A DNA stretch of 64,000 nt from Paenibacillus sp. FSL K6-3182 (GTDB lineage: Bacteria; Bacillota; Bacilli; Paenibacillales; Paenibacillaceae): positions 6,675,001 to 6,739,000 of the forward strand of contig NZ_CP150265.1 in assembly GCF_037976325.1 (NCBI RefSeq), given 5' to 3'. How positions within the stretch are numbered: the first letter of the stretch is position 1; each line of letters starts with the position of its first letter. The notes beneath the pieces were generated by a model that ran no database searches, was not told the DNA's origin, and saw only the letters and a list, made by a program, of their open reading frames with translations. A program made the translations under genes and the position numbers. Positions 25,417-34,534 of the stretch are shown here, in pieces.

Positions 25417-27657
25417 TTAGATCATATCTACATATTTACCATACACATATGCTATTTTCCCTTTATACGATACCTTCACCCAGCCGTGCTCCGTTCCTAA
25501 CACTTCAAGAACAGTACCTTTTGGTACAGCCGTATAAATCTTTGCCTTCGAAGAAGCTTCAGCACGAACATTCAAGAAGTATGCTGTAACCTTTGCTTGC
25601 TTCTTAACAACCGGTTTTACTGTTGGTTTAGGATCAGGTTTAGGATTAGGCTTAACTGGTTCCTTTGGAATGATTACTTCCGGAGCAGTTACCTCTGGGG
25701 TAGTCACTGCTGCCTTAATCGCCGCATTCAGTTTATGGTAGAACTCACCTTTTGTCTTCACGCCGGCAAATAGACTTTGCTCCACCTTTGCCCTGTTAGA
25801 CAACTCGGCTATTTCATTTTCAGTGACCGCATCCAAAATGTTAATTGAGGCTACATTGGTATATTTGCCATCCTCCGTCTTCGGAATCTCCAATATACCG
25901 GTATTAATAAGCTCAACTACATCTGCACGTTCAGGAGATTTCGTATCTACACCTGTAATTTTCCAATTGCTTTGAATTTTAGGCTCGTATACACCTTTTT
26001 TCACGTCTTTTAGGTACGCAATGGCACGATTACGAATGGTTCCGTCCATTTCGCCAAATGTGCTTGCATCCTTCGAAGACCAAAGCTGCTCAAAGTTGCG
26101 TCCTTCAAGTGCTCCACCTTTGGCTTTAAGTGCATCCATCCGATATGCGTTCATACCGAGTTTGATCACATCGTCCGATTTGATGCTGCTGCCATCCATT
26201 TTACGTAAGTTCGTGATTCTACTGCCAGCAGGCTTCGTTAGATCAATTTCATATTTGACGCCGCCAAAAAAATCGTTTGTGCTATATTTGGAAGCGCGGC
26301 GTGTCTTATCAAAGCTAACCGTTACATCGCCAGGTCTTGTTGAGTTAAAATAACCTGCTGCCCATTCCATGTAATCTATCAAATCTTTACCCGTTACTTG
26401 GTAAACGGTAATTTCTCCTAGAGCAAACTGATAGTTATAGGCAATATCTTTTTTCTTAATAGGACCTTCATCCAGCCGCGCCTTATCGTTATCAATCTGA
26501 TGAGCAACGACATCTGCCTTGCTGTAATACAACATGACCTCGTTAAAGAAGTCTGATAACGGTGTTTCCTGAATTTGAACAGTAGGAATATCATTAATCT
26601 CATTTTTAGCTACAAGATTCATGCCTTTAAGCTGTGCCACTTCGATATTCGCATCTGCCCTAGCAAAATCATGATACGGCTGCAGCGTAGATTCCAATGC
26701 AGGATCCGATACTTCAGTCGTTCCATCAGCCGCTTTAACAGGCAATGCAGCAGCTTTCTTATCTTTAAGAACTACCTTATCACCTTGCTTCGTGAACGTA
26801 AGGTCGATACGAGAAACATGCGTTCCGTATTTATCCGGTTCAACAATTAAAACGCCATTCACCGTATCCTCTTTAATAAGCTTGTGCATATGACCTGCAA
26901 AAATAGCAGCCAGCTCCGGGTTCGCATTGGCAATATCAGCTACGCCAGTACCTGGTACACCATTTTCGTTCTCCAGCCCCATATGCATAAGACCAACCAT
27001 TACATCAACTTTACCTTCTAATTCCTTGATTGCTTTTTTCGTTTCATCAACAGGATTTTTGAATACAATTCCGTCTAGATGATCCGTTCCTTTTTCAAAC
27101 TCAGTCGTCATTGGCGTATCCATTCCAATAACTCCAATTTTTATGCCATCTTTTTCGATAATGGTATACGCAGGCAAGAATCGATCACCATTGTCCTTAT
27201 AGATGTTCCCGCCCAGCCTTTGACCTTTATACTGAGTGGTAATCTTATTGAACACATCGAGCCCGAAGTTGAACTCATGATTGCCCATTACCCATGCATC
27301 AAAGTTCATTTCATTCATGGCTACCATCATCGGAGACTTCGGTTGATCATTAAATAATTCAGCCGAATTGCCCTGAATCATATCCCCTGCATCCAGTAAA
27401 ACCGTATTCGGGTTCTCTTCACGAACTTTTTTGATAATTGTAAATAACTGCGTTAAACTTCCCGTTGGGTTGGGACCGTCAAGAGCATAATCCCATGGCA
27501 TAAACCGTCCGTGAATATCCGAAGTACCTAGGATGGAAATCTGAGTATCCGTGCTTGCCGATTCAGCTGCTTTTACCGAACTCGGAACAAAATTGATAAC
27601 GCTTCCAAACAACATGAGAGCAGCAATCACTAAACTTATTTTTTTCTTCATCTTCAT
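25417..27657 (-). CDS. Secreted 5'-nucleotidase / cyclic phosphodiesterase with SH3 domain
   Basis: The 746-residue precursor has a signal peptide (residues 1-30) and a calcineurin-like metallophosphatase domain with the metal ligands in LGTSDIHGRF, LLDAGDMIQGN, VMGNHEFNFG and AIFAGHMHK. The 5'-nucleotidase C-terminal domain follows (about residues 330-530), then a helical region, a Pro/Lys-rich linker (about 650-685) and a bacterial SH3 domain (VTAYFLNVRAEASSKAKIY...). The family hydrolyses nucleoside 5'-monophosphates or 2',3'-cyclic nucleotides outside the cell, as YfkN does in Bacillus. The SH3 module probably holds it in the wall. AAAGGAG lies 7 bases before the ATG. Confidence 0.88.
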   Translation of the reverse strand: MKMKKKISLVIAALMLFGSVINFVPSSVKAAESASTDTQISILGTSDIHGRFMPWDYALDGPNPTGSLTQLFTIIKKVREENPNTVLLDAGDMIQGNSAELFNDQPKSPMMVAMNEMNFDAWVMGNHEFNFGLDVFNKITTQYKGQRLGGNIYKDNGDRFLPAYTIIEKDGIKIGVIGMDTPMTTEFEKGTDHLDGIVFKNPVDETKKAIKELEGKVDVMVGLMHMGLENENGVPGTGVADIANANPELAAIFAGHMHKLIKEDTVNGVLIVEPDKYGTHVSRIDLTFTKQGDKVVLKDKKAAALPVKAADGTTEVSDPALESTLQPYHDFARADANIEVAQLKGMNLVAKNEINDIPTVQIQETPLSDFFNEVMLYYSKADVVAHQIDNDKARLDEGPIKKKDIAYNYQFALGEITVYQVTGKDLIDYMEWAAGYFNSTRPGDVTVSFDKTRRASKYSTNDFFGGVKYEIDLTKPAGSRITNLRKMDGSSIKSDDVIKLGMNAYRMDALKAKGGALEGRNFEQLWSSKDASTFGEMDGTIRNRAIAYLKDVKKGVYEPKIQSNWKITGVDTKSPERADVVELINTGILEIPKTEDGKYTNVASINILDAVTENEIAELSNRAKVEQSLFAGVKTKGEFYHKLNAAIKAAVTTPEVTAPEVIIPKEPVKPNPKPDPKPTVKPVVKKQAKVTAYFLNVRAEASSKAKIYTAVPKGTVLEVLGTEHGWVKVSYKGKIAYVYGKYVDMI

Positions 27658-27766
27658 TATGACTCTCCTTTGGTGGTTGGATGAATAGTAGGAACGTTTT
27701 CATTCTATAGTATAGCTTGTATTTTGGACATAGCCGAAACGAACTTATTTATTGCAAAAGCGGCAA

Positions 27767-27807
27767 CAGCGAAACAAGTTCGACGAGAAATCGAACTCAT
27801 TTCGCTG
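27767..27807. terminator. Long imperfect hairpin after the phosphoesterase gene
   Basis: CAGCGAAACAAGTTCGA and TCGAACTCATTTCGCTG pair at 15 of 17 positions around CGAGAAA. It lies about 80 bases downstream of the minus-strand phosphoesterase stop and has only a loose T-rich tail, so terminator function is uncertain. Confidence 0.45.
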
Positions 27808-27885
27808 CTGCTTTGCTGTGCTGCCATTGGATTCTTTTGCAATTAGAAAGAGAGCTTTTCCACATAGTTTCGTGGATGCTAAGCA

Positions 27886-28746
27886 TTACGGACGCGTAAG
27901 CTCAACCAGTACAACCTCTGGACGATTAAATATTCTTTGCGGAAAAATGCTATTGCCGAGTCCGCGGCTGACGATCATCGTTGTGCCGCCTTCCACATAT
28001 TTGCCTCCGTCATACTTTGGCAAGAAGCCTTGCCCCGGGGCCACGAGCCCACCCAAAAAAGGCAAGCGCACCTGTCCGCCATGGGCATGGCCGGAGAAGG
28101 TCAAATCAATTTTGTGCTGCGTGTAGACCGAAAAAAGCTCCGGGCGATGCGATAAAAGGATAGTGAGCGTGTCGGCGTTGTTTTCCGATTCGGTTGCTTG
28201 CATAGCAGTCGCCATATTTTCATTCAACTTCGCAACGTCTCCATCTGCCTTTAAATTAAAAACCGGATCATCCACGCCAGCTATTCGAATCTCGCCATCG
28301 CCGAGCTTTATCATTTCGCTTTTGTTGCGCATCACATGGACGCCCAGCTCTTTCAACGCCTTCTGTAATGCGATTAACCTCGGGCCATATTCATGGTTTC
28401 CGGTCACATAGTAGACAGGAGCCAGTTCCGTCATTTTGCGCATCAAGGTAAGGCTAGTTTCTGCATTGTATCTTCTGCTGTCAACCAAGTCGCCTGTCAT
28501 TACAATGAGGTCCGGCTTCAGCCGTTTTACCTTGCTCGTAATTGTGCTTTGCTCCTTGCCGAAGGACTTGCTGTGAAGATCTGTTAAGTGAACGATACGA
28601 TAAGAGCTGACTCCTTCAGGTAGCTTCGCTGAGCTGATTTCATATTTTGTTATTCCGATCGCATTATTTTCGTAATAAAGAAAAGCGGCTACTGCAAGAA
28701 TAGCTAAAGGTAATATCCACAACAAACGTTTTTTGGTCATGCGCAT
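27886..28746 (-). CDS. Membrane-anchored metallophosphoesterase, YkuE/YaeI type
   Basis: The 286-residue protein has a single N-terminal membrane helix (LLWILPLAILAVAAFLYY). A calcineurin-like domain follows with IVHLTDLHS, VMTGDLVDS, YYVTGNHEYG, ILLSHRPE and FSGHAHGGQVRLP, so all metal ligands of the fold are present. YaeI-type members act on lipid A-like or lipid phosphates and YkuE of Bacillus is a metal-dependent phosphoesterase at the wall; the substrate here is unknown. AAGGAG lies 10 bases before the ATG. It follows the hydrolase gene by 21 bases on the same strand, suggesting one transcript with the next two upstream genes. Confidence 0.88.
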   Translation of the reverse strand: MRMTKKRLLWILPLAILAVAAFLYYENNAIGITKYEISSAKLPEGVSSYRIVHLTDLHSKSFGKEQSTITSKVKRLKPDLIVMTGDLVDSRRYNAETSLTLMRKMTELAPVYYVTGNHEYGPRLIALQKALKELGVHVMRNKSEMIKLGDGEIRIAGVDDPVFNLKADGDVAKLNENMATAMQATESENNADTLTILLSHRPELFSVYTQHKIDLTFSGHAHGGQVRLPFLGGLVAPGQGFLPKYDGGKYVEGGTTMIVSRGLGNSIFPQRIFNRPEVVLVELTRP

Positions 28747-28767
28747 TACTGCAAAACTCCTTACATT

Positions 28768-29730
28768 TTAGCGATAACTAGACAAATCTATTTCATCTAA
28801 TAAACGATTAATAGCGTGAATTACAGCATCTGGTCTATGAATATGAATAGAGTGCCAACTATCCTCGACTATAATCTGATTCGTGCGCTTGGTCAAATTT
28901 GTTAGCTTCCGCTGCCCCTGCTGCCATTCCTCATTCTGCTTCCCTGCGCTTAATACGATGACAGGCAAATCCTGCTTAAGCGGCTCGGCAGCTGCTACTT
29001 GCAGGCTGCTTTCCGTCGTGCTGAGCAGCTCAGCATAGACAGCCCTATACGCGCTTGCCTTGTAGCCTAATGCGCGAACTGGCGCCAGCCATTCTTCCGG
29101 CAAACGCTTAGAGCCGATATGCTGCTTCAGCCATCTCGGTATGCCAAGCGGCGATAGCATATAGCCTAGTCTATATTGGGAACGGTGGCTAAACAGCTGT
29201 TTTTGCCGGCCAGCGGTTGTTTGCTCCGGCAGATATCGGCTCTCGTGCGTCGCATCTACAAGCACAAGGCCGCATACTTCCTCAGGATAGCGCGAGGCAA
29301 ACAACCTCATAATCATCCCGCCATAGGAATGGCCAACTAGCAAATAAGGCGGGGCCGCGCCAAGCGTTCTCAGCAGCGACCGCAAATCATCAACATAAGC
29401 GCTACAAGTAGGGTGATCGAGCACTTCTGAGCTCCAGCCAAATCCTGCGCGATCATAAGTAATCACGTTCGCCTTCGTCGAAAGCGCCGGAGCAACGAGT
29501 GCCCAATCCAGCGAGCAACCGCCCATCCCCGCTTCTAAAATAATCGTTGGCGAACCATGACCCGTGACGGTAACATGCAGCTTGCGTGAGCCGATGTCGG
29601 CATGCCACCCCGTAGGTTTATGTTTTTTTTGCTCATAGACCGTTATCAAATACTGTACGATTAACAGTGGAAATCCGACAAGTGAGAGGATAAGTCGAAT
29701 ACTACGATCAAAAAGGGATATTTTCATCAT
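28768..29730 (-). CDS. Alpha/beta hydrolase with N-terminal membrane helix
   Basis: The protein of 320 residues begins with a hydrophobic helix (SIRLILSLVGFPLLIVQYLITVY) followed by an alpha/beta-hydrolase domain. This has the oxyanion region ILEAGMGGCSLDW, the nucleophile elbow GHSYGG (near residue 130) and a late His in EDSWHSIHIHRP. Together these give a Ser-Asp-His triad. The substrate is not evident. I chose the ATG at 29730 with AAGG 8 bases upstream; the frame opens with TTG at 29754, exactly at the stop of the previous gene. It sits in a three-gene minus-strand cluster. Confidence 0.82.
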   Translation of the reverse strand: MMKISLFDRSIRLILSLVGFPLLIVQYLITVYEQKKHKPTGWHADIGSRKLHVTVTGHGSPTIILEAGMGGCSLDWALVAPALSTKANVITYDRAGFGWSSEVLDHPTCSAYVDDLRSLLRTLGAAPPYLLVGHSYGGMIMRLFASRYPEEVCGLVLVDATHESRYLPEQTTAGRQKQLFSHRSQYRLGYMLSPLGIPRWLKQHIGSKRLPEEWLAPVRALGYKASAYRAVYAELLSTTESSLQVAAAEPLKQDLPVIVLSAGKQNEEWQQGQRKLTNLTKRTNQIIVEDSWHSIHIHRPDAVIHAINRLLDEIDLSSYR

Positions 29731-29754
29731 ACAAACGACCTTGCCTTTCTCCAA

Positions 29755-31260
29755 TTATTTAGCCCGTTGCTTCGATAGATTCCAAGATTGCCACTTGTTA
29801 TGCTTATGGGCCTTATCCTGAAGCTTATTTATTACTCCGTTCAACCCCTTCAACTCCGGATGCTTCACTTGCAGCTTTAGCAGCGCCGGCGCCGCATCTG
29901 TGGACAGCGTACCGAGATAAGCCATATCAATCTTACCTGTTCGTTCGTAGCGATCACCATTGTTCTCAGCAATTCGCGCATCTATGTTGATATAGTTCAT
30001 CACAACAAATGCAATAATAGATATGCATATATAAACCTTGCCCATTGAGAAATGCTCTTTCCATATACGCAGTAATGCAATGACGAGCAAAATGCCCAGA
30101 TAAATCATAAAGCCATGAACGAGTAGTCTTGTCTGCGTGAAGCCGTAGGCCTCCTCGTACAAAGAGAGCCTGCTGTAAGCGGAGATAAGCATAATGATTG
30201 TACAGCCTATCAACAAGGTAAGAGACAGCTTGCGAATCCACTCCGCTGCTGCGCTAGTGCGCCGAATGAGATGCAAACCGCACATAAGCAAGCAAACGTT
30301 AATGAGTGCAACCATAATTAATTCCGCAAAACCTCTGCGTGCATATTCGGCATACGCAGCTCCCTCAGGCAGCAGACCGTTTGCCGCTCCGAACAAATAG
30401 GAGAACTGAATGATAACAAACAGCACGTAAACGATATTAATACTGACAAGCAACGTCCCAGCAGTGATGGGATCAAATTCGATACGTCCGTTTGGCTGTA
30501 TTGCAGCACCCGGCGTGTCTGTCGGTAAGTCTTTTGCTTTATCTGTTGCCTTATTAAAGAGCAATCCCCATATGTAGCAAAAAGCATAAAAGGCGAATAC
30601 TGCTGCTACGACTATGCGCCAGATGCTCTCCCCTAAAGAGAAACGATCCATGACGCCCGGAATCTCAAGCAGCCAAGATAGGAAAATTTCATCCGCTGAA
30701 GCAAGCAGCGCAATAACGACAATAAGGATAGGTGCGGACAGGAGCAGCCCTAGCGATATTTTGCCAAACTTGCTTCTCGCCGAGTTCTCACCTTTCTCTT
30801 TTCCTCTCAAACGATCATTAACCAGGTTAAACGGTACGCCTATAAAAGCAAACGGCTTAATTAAAGCCAGAAATAATAGCTCTGTATAAAATACGCCTCG
30901 GTACCACGGCTTCACACTGCTGCTCGTCATAAGCACCGTCTGAGAAATGATCAATGCAAACAATGCAAACATATTCAGCTGACGGAACAGACCGTTATCA
31001 TATAGCGCATAAGTCAGCGTTAATAAAAAGATTGGAATGAGCAGCAGCCAGCCAGATCGTGCTTGACCTTGCCATTTCTCAAAGCCCCCCATCCTCCCCT
31101 TTATGGAATAGAAAAACAACCCATAAAAGCTGGCAATGAACACGATAACCGAAATGCCTGCGGCAGCTCCTACGAACAAATATTGACTGACTAGACCAAA
31201 CAGAAGGGCAAGAATAAGCATTTTCTCATACCTTTTTTGCCATGGTGCTGGATCTCTCAT
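29755..31260 (-). CDS. DUF4173 integral membrane protein
   Basis: The 501-residue protein has about ten to twelve hydrophobic segments. It carries the sequence style of the DUF4173 family: a region around residues 85-115 with NGLFRQLNMFALFALIISQTVLM, GVPFNLVNDRLRG, and the C-terminal YINIDARIAENNGDRYERTGKIDMAYLGTLSTDAAPALLKL. That last segment is typical of the family's extracytoplasmic tail. Function is unknown. GGAGTGAG precedes the ATG. It is the first gene of a probable operon with the hydrolase and phosphoesterase genes and is divergent from the SgrR-like gene. Confidence 0.8.
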   Translation of the reverse strand: MRDPAPWQKRYEKMLILALLFGLVSQYLFVGAAAGISVIVFIASFYGLFFYSIKGRMGGFEKWQGQARSGWLLLIPIFLLTLTYALYDNGLFRQLNMFALFALIISQTVLMTSSSVKPWYRGVFYTELLFLALIKPFAFIGVPFNLVNDRLRGKEKGENSARSKFGKISLGLLLSAPILIVVIALLASADEIFLSWLLEIPGVMDRFSLGESIWRIVVAAVFAFYAFCYIWGLLFNKATDKAKDLPTDTPGAAIQPNGRIEFDPITAGTLLVSINIVYVLFVIIQFSYLFGAANGLLPEGAAYAEYARRGFAELIMVALINVCLLMCGLHLIRRTSAAAEWIRKLSLTLLIGCTIIMLISAYSRLSLYEEAYGFTQTRLLVHGFMIYLGILLVIALLRIWKEHFSMGKVYICISIIAFVVMNYINIDARIAENNGDRYERTGKIDMAYLGTLSTDAAPALLKLQVKHPELKGLNGVINKLQDKAHKHNKWQSWNLSKQRAK

Positions 31261-31387
31261 TTTTCACTCACTCCATCTTTAAACTGGATTTGTTAATTTA
31301 CTCCTTTTATTGTAACCTAGAAAACAAGAACAAAAAGTGTAAGTTATAATTGGAAAATTTCATATTTTCGAGTTAGGAGTAATTTGC

Positions 31388-33172
31388 ATGAAAATCCGCA
31401 GGCATTATCTCGCGCTTAGGCGCTCATATCCGAGTATTCAAGAGAATATCCCCTTCGAGGTTACAACACAGGAGCTCGCAAATTTGCTCGATTGCACACA
31501 TCGGAATATGGTACTTTTATTGAAGCGTATGCAGCAGGAAGAGTGGTTGGTGTGGGAGCCAAAGCGGGGACGCGGCAATCGCTCTGCCCTCTCCTTCCTC
31601 GTCAGCAAGGAACAAGTCGCGCTGGAGGAAGCGCAAGAAATGATGCAAAAGCAGGATTTGCATTCGGCGCTTGAGCTTCTCCAGCAAATCGAAGAAGCGC
31701 CTTTGCTGCGCGACCAGTTTCAAGAATGGCTCTCTGGTCAATTCGGATTTCATTCGGAGGTGCAGGGCAAGCGGCGCACAGATATTTTGCGCTTCCCGCT
31801 TCCGCAGACGATCTATTCGCTAGATCCGGCAGCTATCCATTACACGGGCGAGTCCCACCTCGTTAATCAAATATTTGACGGGCTCGTTCGCATCGATCCG
31901 AGGGGCGAACAGATTTTGCCGCAGCTTGCCCATGCGTGGGAGGTGGATGAATCGCGTACGCGCTGGACTTTCTATTTGCGCAAGGGCGTTCTGTTCCATC
32001 ATGGACGTGAGCTGGATTCATCAGACGTCAAATATTCGCTTGAACGACTTAAGCGGCTTGCACCGCAAGGGCTCTACAGCTGGGCTTACACCAACATCAT
32101 TTCTATGGATACACCGGATGACACAACCATTCGCATTCAATTATCCGAGCGCAACGAAGCTTTTCTCTCTTTTTTGACAACTAATCGCGCCTCTATCGTG
32201 CCTCAAGATGCTTGTTCGGCAGCTGGCGAGCAATTTGGCAGCAAACCGATTGGTACAGGCCCGTTTCGATTCACCGGAAATGATCAAGGCGTCTGGATAT
32301 TGGAAGCTTTTGCAGCCTATTTCCGCGGCAGAGCTTTCCTCGACCGTGTAGAAGTGTGGACCGTTGCCGAGGAGTCAACACGCGAAAACCACGCTGAGCT
32401 GCAATCGTTTCAAATTATGCACAACGCAAGACTAACGGATATGGCAGCTGAACGATGGCAGCAGGTTAGACAGTCTGGCATGACCTGTAAATTCATCACA
32501 GTTAATGAACAAAAGCACGGCTTGCTGGCAAACCCCGCCATACGAGCGGCAATTAACCTCGCTATCGAGCGAACAGAGCTTTTGCAGCTGCTATCCGGTG
32601 ATGTCATTGAAGGGGTTAACAGCTTCTGGCTGAACCAGATTGATGAAACGCAGGATGCAGCCCCCATTGATTGGAGCGTAATCAAGCAAGCGCTTGACAG
32701 CTCCGGCTATCAAGGCGAGCCGCTGGTACTCGCTACGATTCCGCAGTATGCAGCGGATGCAGAGATCATTCAGAAGGTATATGCGAAATCAGGCATTCCG
32801 CTGCAAATTAATCTCATTCCTGCAGAGCAGTTTAAGGGAACAGCGCGCATGTCCGCTGATCTGCTGCTTTTCGCTGTCATGCTGGACGAGCATCGCGAGC
32901 TGAGACTAATTGATTTGTACAAAAGCATGCAGCAGCATGCGCTTCCCGAGGTTCATGATATGCTCGAGCACAGCATCCAGATGATATTGGGCGAACCGGA
33001 TCGAGCACGCCGAGAAGCGATATTCATAGACATCGAGGCTCAGCTCAAAGCCAGGCACAGCTTGTTTTTCCTCTACCGTAAACATTTGAAAACCGCGTTC
33101 CACCCTTCCGTGCGCGGCATTTCATTGGAATCGCTGGGCTGGGTACGCTTCCGCGATATTTGGTTTACTTAA
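31388..33172 (+). CDS. SgrR-like regulator with solute-binding domain
   Basis: The 594-residue protein has an N-terminal winged-helix domain of the SgrR type (residues about 1-115, with VTTQELANLLDCTHRNMVLLLKRMQQEEWLVWEPKRGRGN). A family 5 peptide/solute-binding domain follows (about residues 140-590, with LDPAAIHYTGESHLVNQIFDGLVR and FYLRKGVLFHHGRELDSSDVKYSLERL). There is no signal peptide, so the binding domain senses a ligand in the cytoplasm. In E. coli SgrR activates the SgrS RNA under sugar-phosphate stress. In Paenibacillus such proteins are usually of unknown target. TAGGAG lies 8 bases before the ATG. Confidence 0.87.
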   Translation: MKIRRHYLALRRSYPSIQENIPFEVTTQELANLLDCTHRNMVLLLKRMQQEEWLVWEPKRGRGNRSALSFLVSKEQVALEEAQEMMQKQDLHSALELLQQIEEAPLLRDQFQEWLSGQFGFHSEVQGKRRTDILRFPLPQTIYSLDPAAIHYTGESHLVNQIFDGLVRIDPRGEQILPQLAHAWEVDESRTRWTFYLRKGVLFHHGRELDSSDVKYSLERLKRLAPQGLYSWAYTNIISMDTPDDTTIRIQLSERNEAFLSFLTTNRASIVPQDACSAAGEQFGSKPIGTGPFRFTGNDQGVWILEAFAAYFRGRAFLDRVEVWTVAEESTRENHAELQSFQIMHNARLTDMAAERWQQVRQSGMTCKFITVNEQKHGLLANPAIRAAINLAIERTELLQLLSGDVIEGVNSFWLNQIDETQDAAPIDWSVIKQALDSSGYQGEPLVLATIPQYAADAEIIQKVYAKSGIPLQINLIPAEQFKGTARMSADLLLFAVMLDEHRELRLIDLYKSMQQHALPEVHDMLEHSIQMILGEPDRARREAIFIDIEAQLKARHSLFFLYRKHLKTAFHPSVRGISLESLGWVRFRDIWFT

Positions 33173-33266
33173 AAATATTTGGAATGGAAAAAAGGTACAA
33201 ATTCAACGTGCAGAATGAATGGTCCGAGTGTTATGGCTGCATACTGAGATTAGGAGGGAAAATATA

Positions 33267-33815
33267 ATGCGCTTGTTCGTGGCTATACCTGTATCACCAT
33301 CTGTGTCCAAGGAGCTGGAAAGCTGGGCACAAGATCATAAACATACGCTGCCTTTCCGTAAATGGACGCATCCGAGCGATTACCATATTACGCTTCAGTT
33401 TCTAGGCGACACTTCGGCTGCTCAGCTTGAAGAGCTGGCAGCCGCTCTAAAAAAAGTAAGAGCAAATGCATTTTCTTTAACTTGGAGTGGAATCGGAACC
33501 TTTGGCCCGCCCGCTGCTCCACGCGTTCTATGGGGTGCCGTTAGCGGAGACTTAAAGGGGCTGTCCGCTCTTCACGAAGGGATTATTCGGGCAACAAGTT
33601 CAGTGGGCTTCGTTCCAGAAGATCGTCCCTACGCGCCGCATATCACGCTTGCCAAAGGATTCGCTGACGCTAATCGAATGCCGATTGAAGCAGCGACGTC
33701 TATTGCCTCATCGTTCAGCTGGGAAATCGATCAGTTTGTTCTCATGCTCACCCATATGAACGAGTCCCCTATGTACGAGATCATCGATCGTTTTCCGTTA
33801 CATAAGCATGAATGA
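33267..33815 (+). CDS. thpR: RNA 2',3'-cyclic phosphodiesterase, ThpR/LigT family
   Basis: The protein of 182 residues begins MRLFVAIPV and carries the two HxTx motifs of the 2H phosphoesterase superfamily: HITLQFLG near residue 40 and HITLAKG near residue 125. It opens 2',3'-cyclic phosphate ends on RNA. AGGAGGG lies 9 bases before the ATG at 33267, which I prefer to an in-frame ATG at 33219. It follows the SgrR-like gene by 94 bases and ends at a hairpin with a T-rich tail. Confidence 0.9.
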   Translation: MRLFVAIPVSPSVSKELESWAQDHKHTLPFRKWTHPSDYHITLQFLGDTSAAQLEELAAALKKVRANAFSLTWSGIGTFGPPAAPRVLWGAVSGDLKGLSALHEGIIRATSSVGFVPEDRPYAPHITLAKGFADANRMPIEAATSIASSFSWEIDQFVLMLTHMNESPMYEIIDRFPLHKHE

Positions 33816-33850
33816 GGCTTAACCGCTGTCAAAATAAAAATGATCCCGCT

Positions 33851-33898
33851 GAGCGGCTATCCAGCTATCCGACGTGCGCAGCGTCCAGCCGCTCTTTT
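33851..33898 (+). terminator. Probable intrinsic terminator of thpR
   Basis: GAGCGGCT pairs with AGCCGCTC around a 28-base loop, followed by TTTTCT, 36 bases after the thpR stop. Confidence 0.55.
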
Positions 33899-34066
33899 CT
33901 GCGTGAGCCTATCTCCTAATTCTATTAAGCCCCAGCAACCCGCTTCGTTACCCCCCTGCTTTTTATTAATTAACCTCAGCTTTTGTAGCCTATACCGCAT
34001 CAGACTAGTCGGAAGAACGTATTAATAGTAAAATTAATGAAAAGAAAAAATTGGATGTGATGGTTT

Positions 34067-34480
34067 GTGAATGGATTTGGATTCGGCCCTCCAGGCGGAG
34101 GAATCATGTTTACGATTGTTCCTCTATTTATAATGATCGTATTCGTGCTCGTTATTGGCGGCATTATTTTTAGCATTGTTAAATATTTCAAAAATTCGAC
34201 CGCGCCAAAAGAAACGACTTACGCGCGCGTTGTAGCCAAGCGCATGGACGTTCGCCATCATACGAATCACCATAATCACGACGGAGTGGGGCATACCAGC
34301 AATTCATCCCGTACGTATTATTACATCACGCTTGAATTCGATAATGGCACTCGCAAGGAATATGTAGACGTCAAAAATTTGTACGGCTTGGTTGTTGAAG
34401 GTGACACAGGTTATGCGGCAGTCCAAGGGGATTGGATCGTTGCTTTTGAACGAAATAGCAATATAAATAGCTCTATTTAA
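34067..34480 (+). CDS. DUF2500 family membrane protein
   Basis: The 137-residue protein has a Gly-rich N-terminus and one membrane helix (FTIVPLFIMIVFVLVIGGIIFSIV). A C-terminal beta-rich domain follows with TYARVVAKRMDVRHH, a His/Ser loop, RTYYYITLEFDNGTRKEYVDV and VVEGDTGYAAVQGDWIVAFER, which is the DUF2500 pattern. Function is unknown. The GTG start at 34067 keeps the N-terminal Gly-rich segment; an in-frame ATG at 34106 has GGAGG only 4 bases upstream and is the alternative. It is a single gene with a strong terminator. Confidence 0.75.
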   Translation: MNGFGFGPPGGGIMFTIVPLFIMIVFVLVIGGIIFSIVKYFKNSTAPKETTYARVVAKRMDVRHHTNHHNHDGVGHTSNSSRTYYYITLEFDNGTRKEYVDVKNLYGLVVEGDTGYAAVQGDWIVAFERNSNINSSI

Positions 34481-34486
34481 GAAGAG

Positions 34487-34527
34487 AAAAAGCGCTTGTC
34501 CCGTAAATGCATACGGGCAGCGCTTTT
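34487..34527. terminator. Bidirectional intrinsic terminator
   Basis: AAAAAGCGCT and AGCGCTTTTTT form the outer stem and CCCGT/ACGGG an inner stem. T runs are present on both strands, between the convergent DUF2500 and phosphatase genes. Confidence 0.88.
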
Positions 34528-34534
34528 TTGTGTG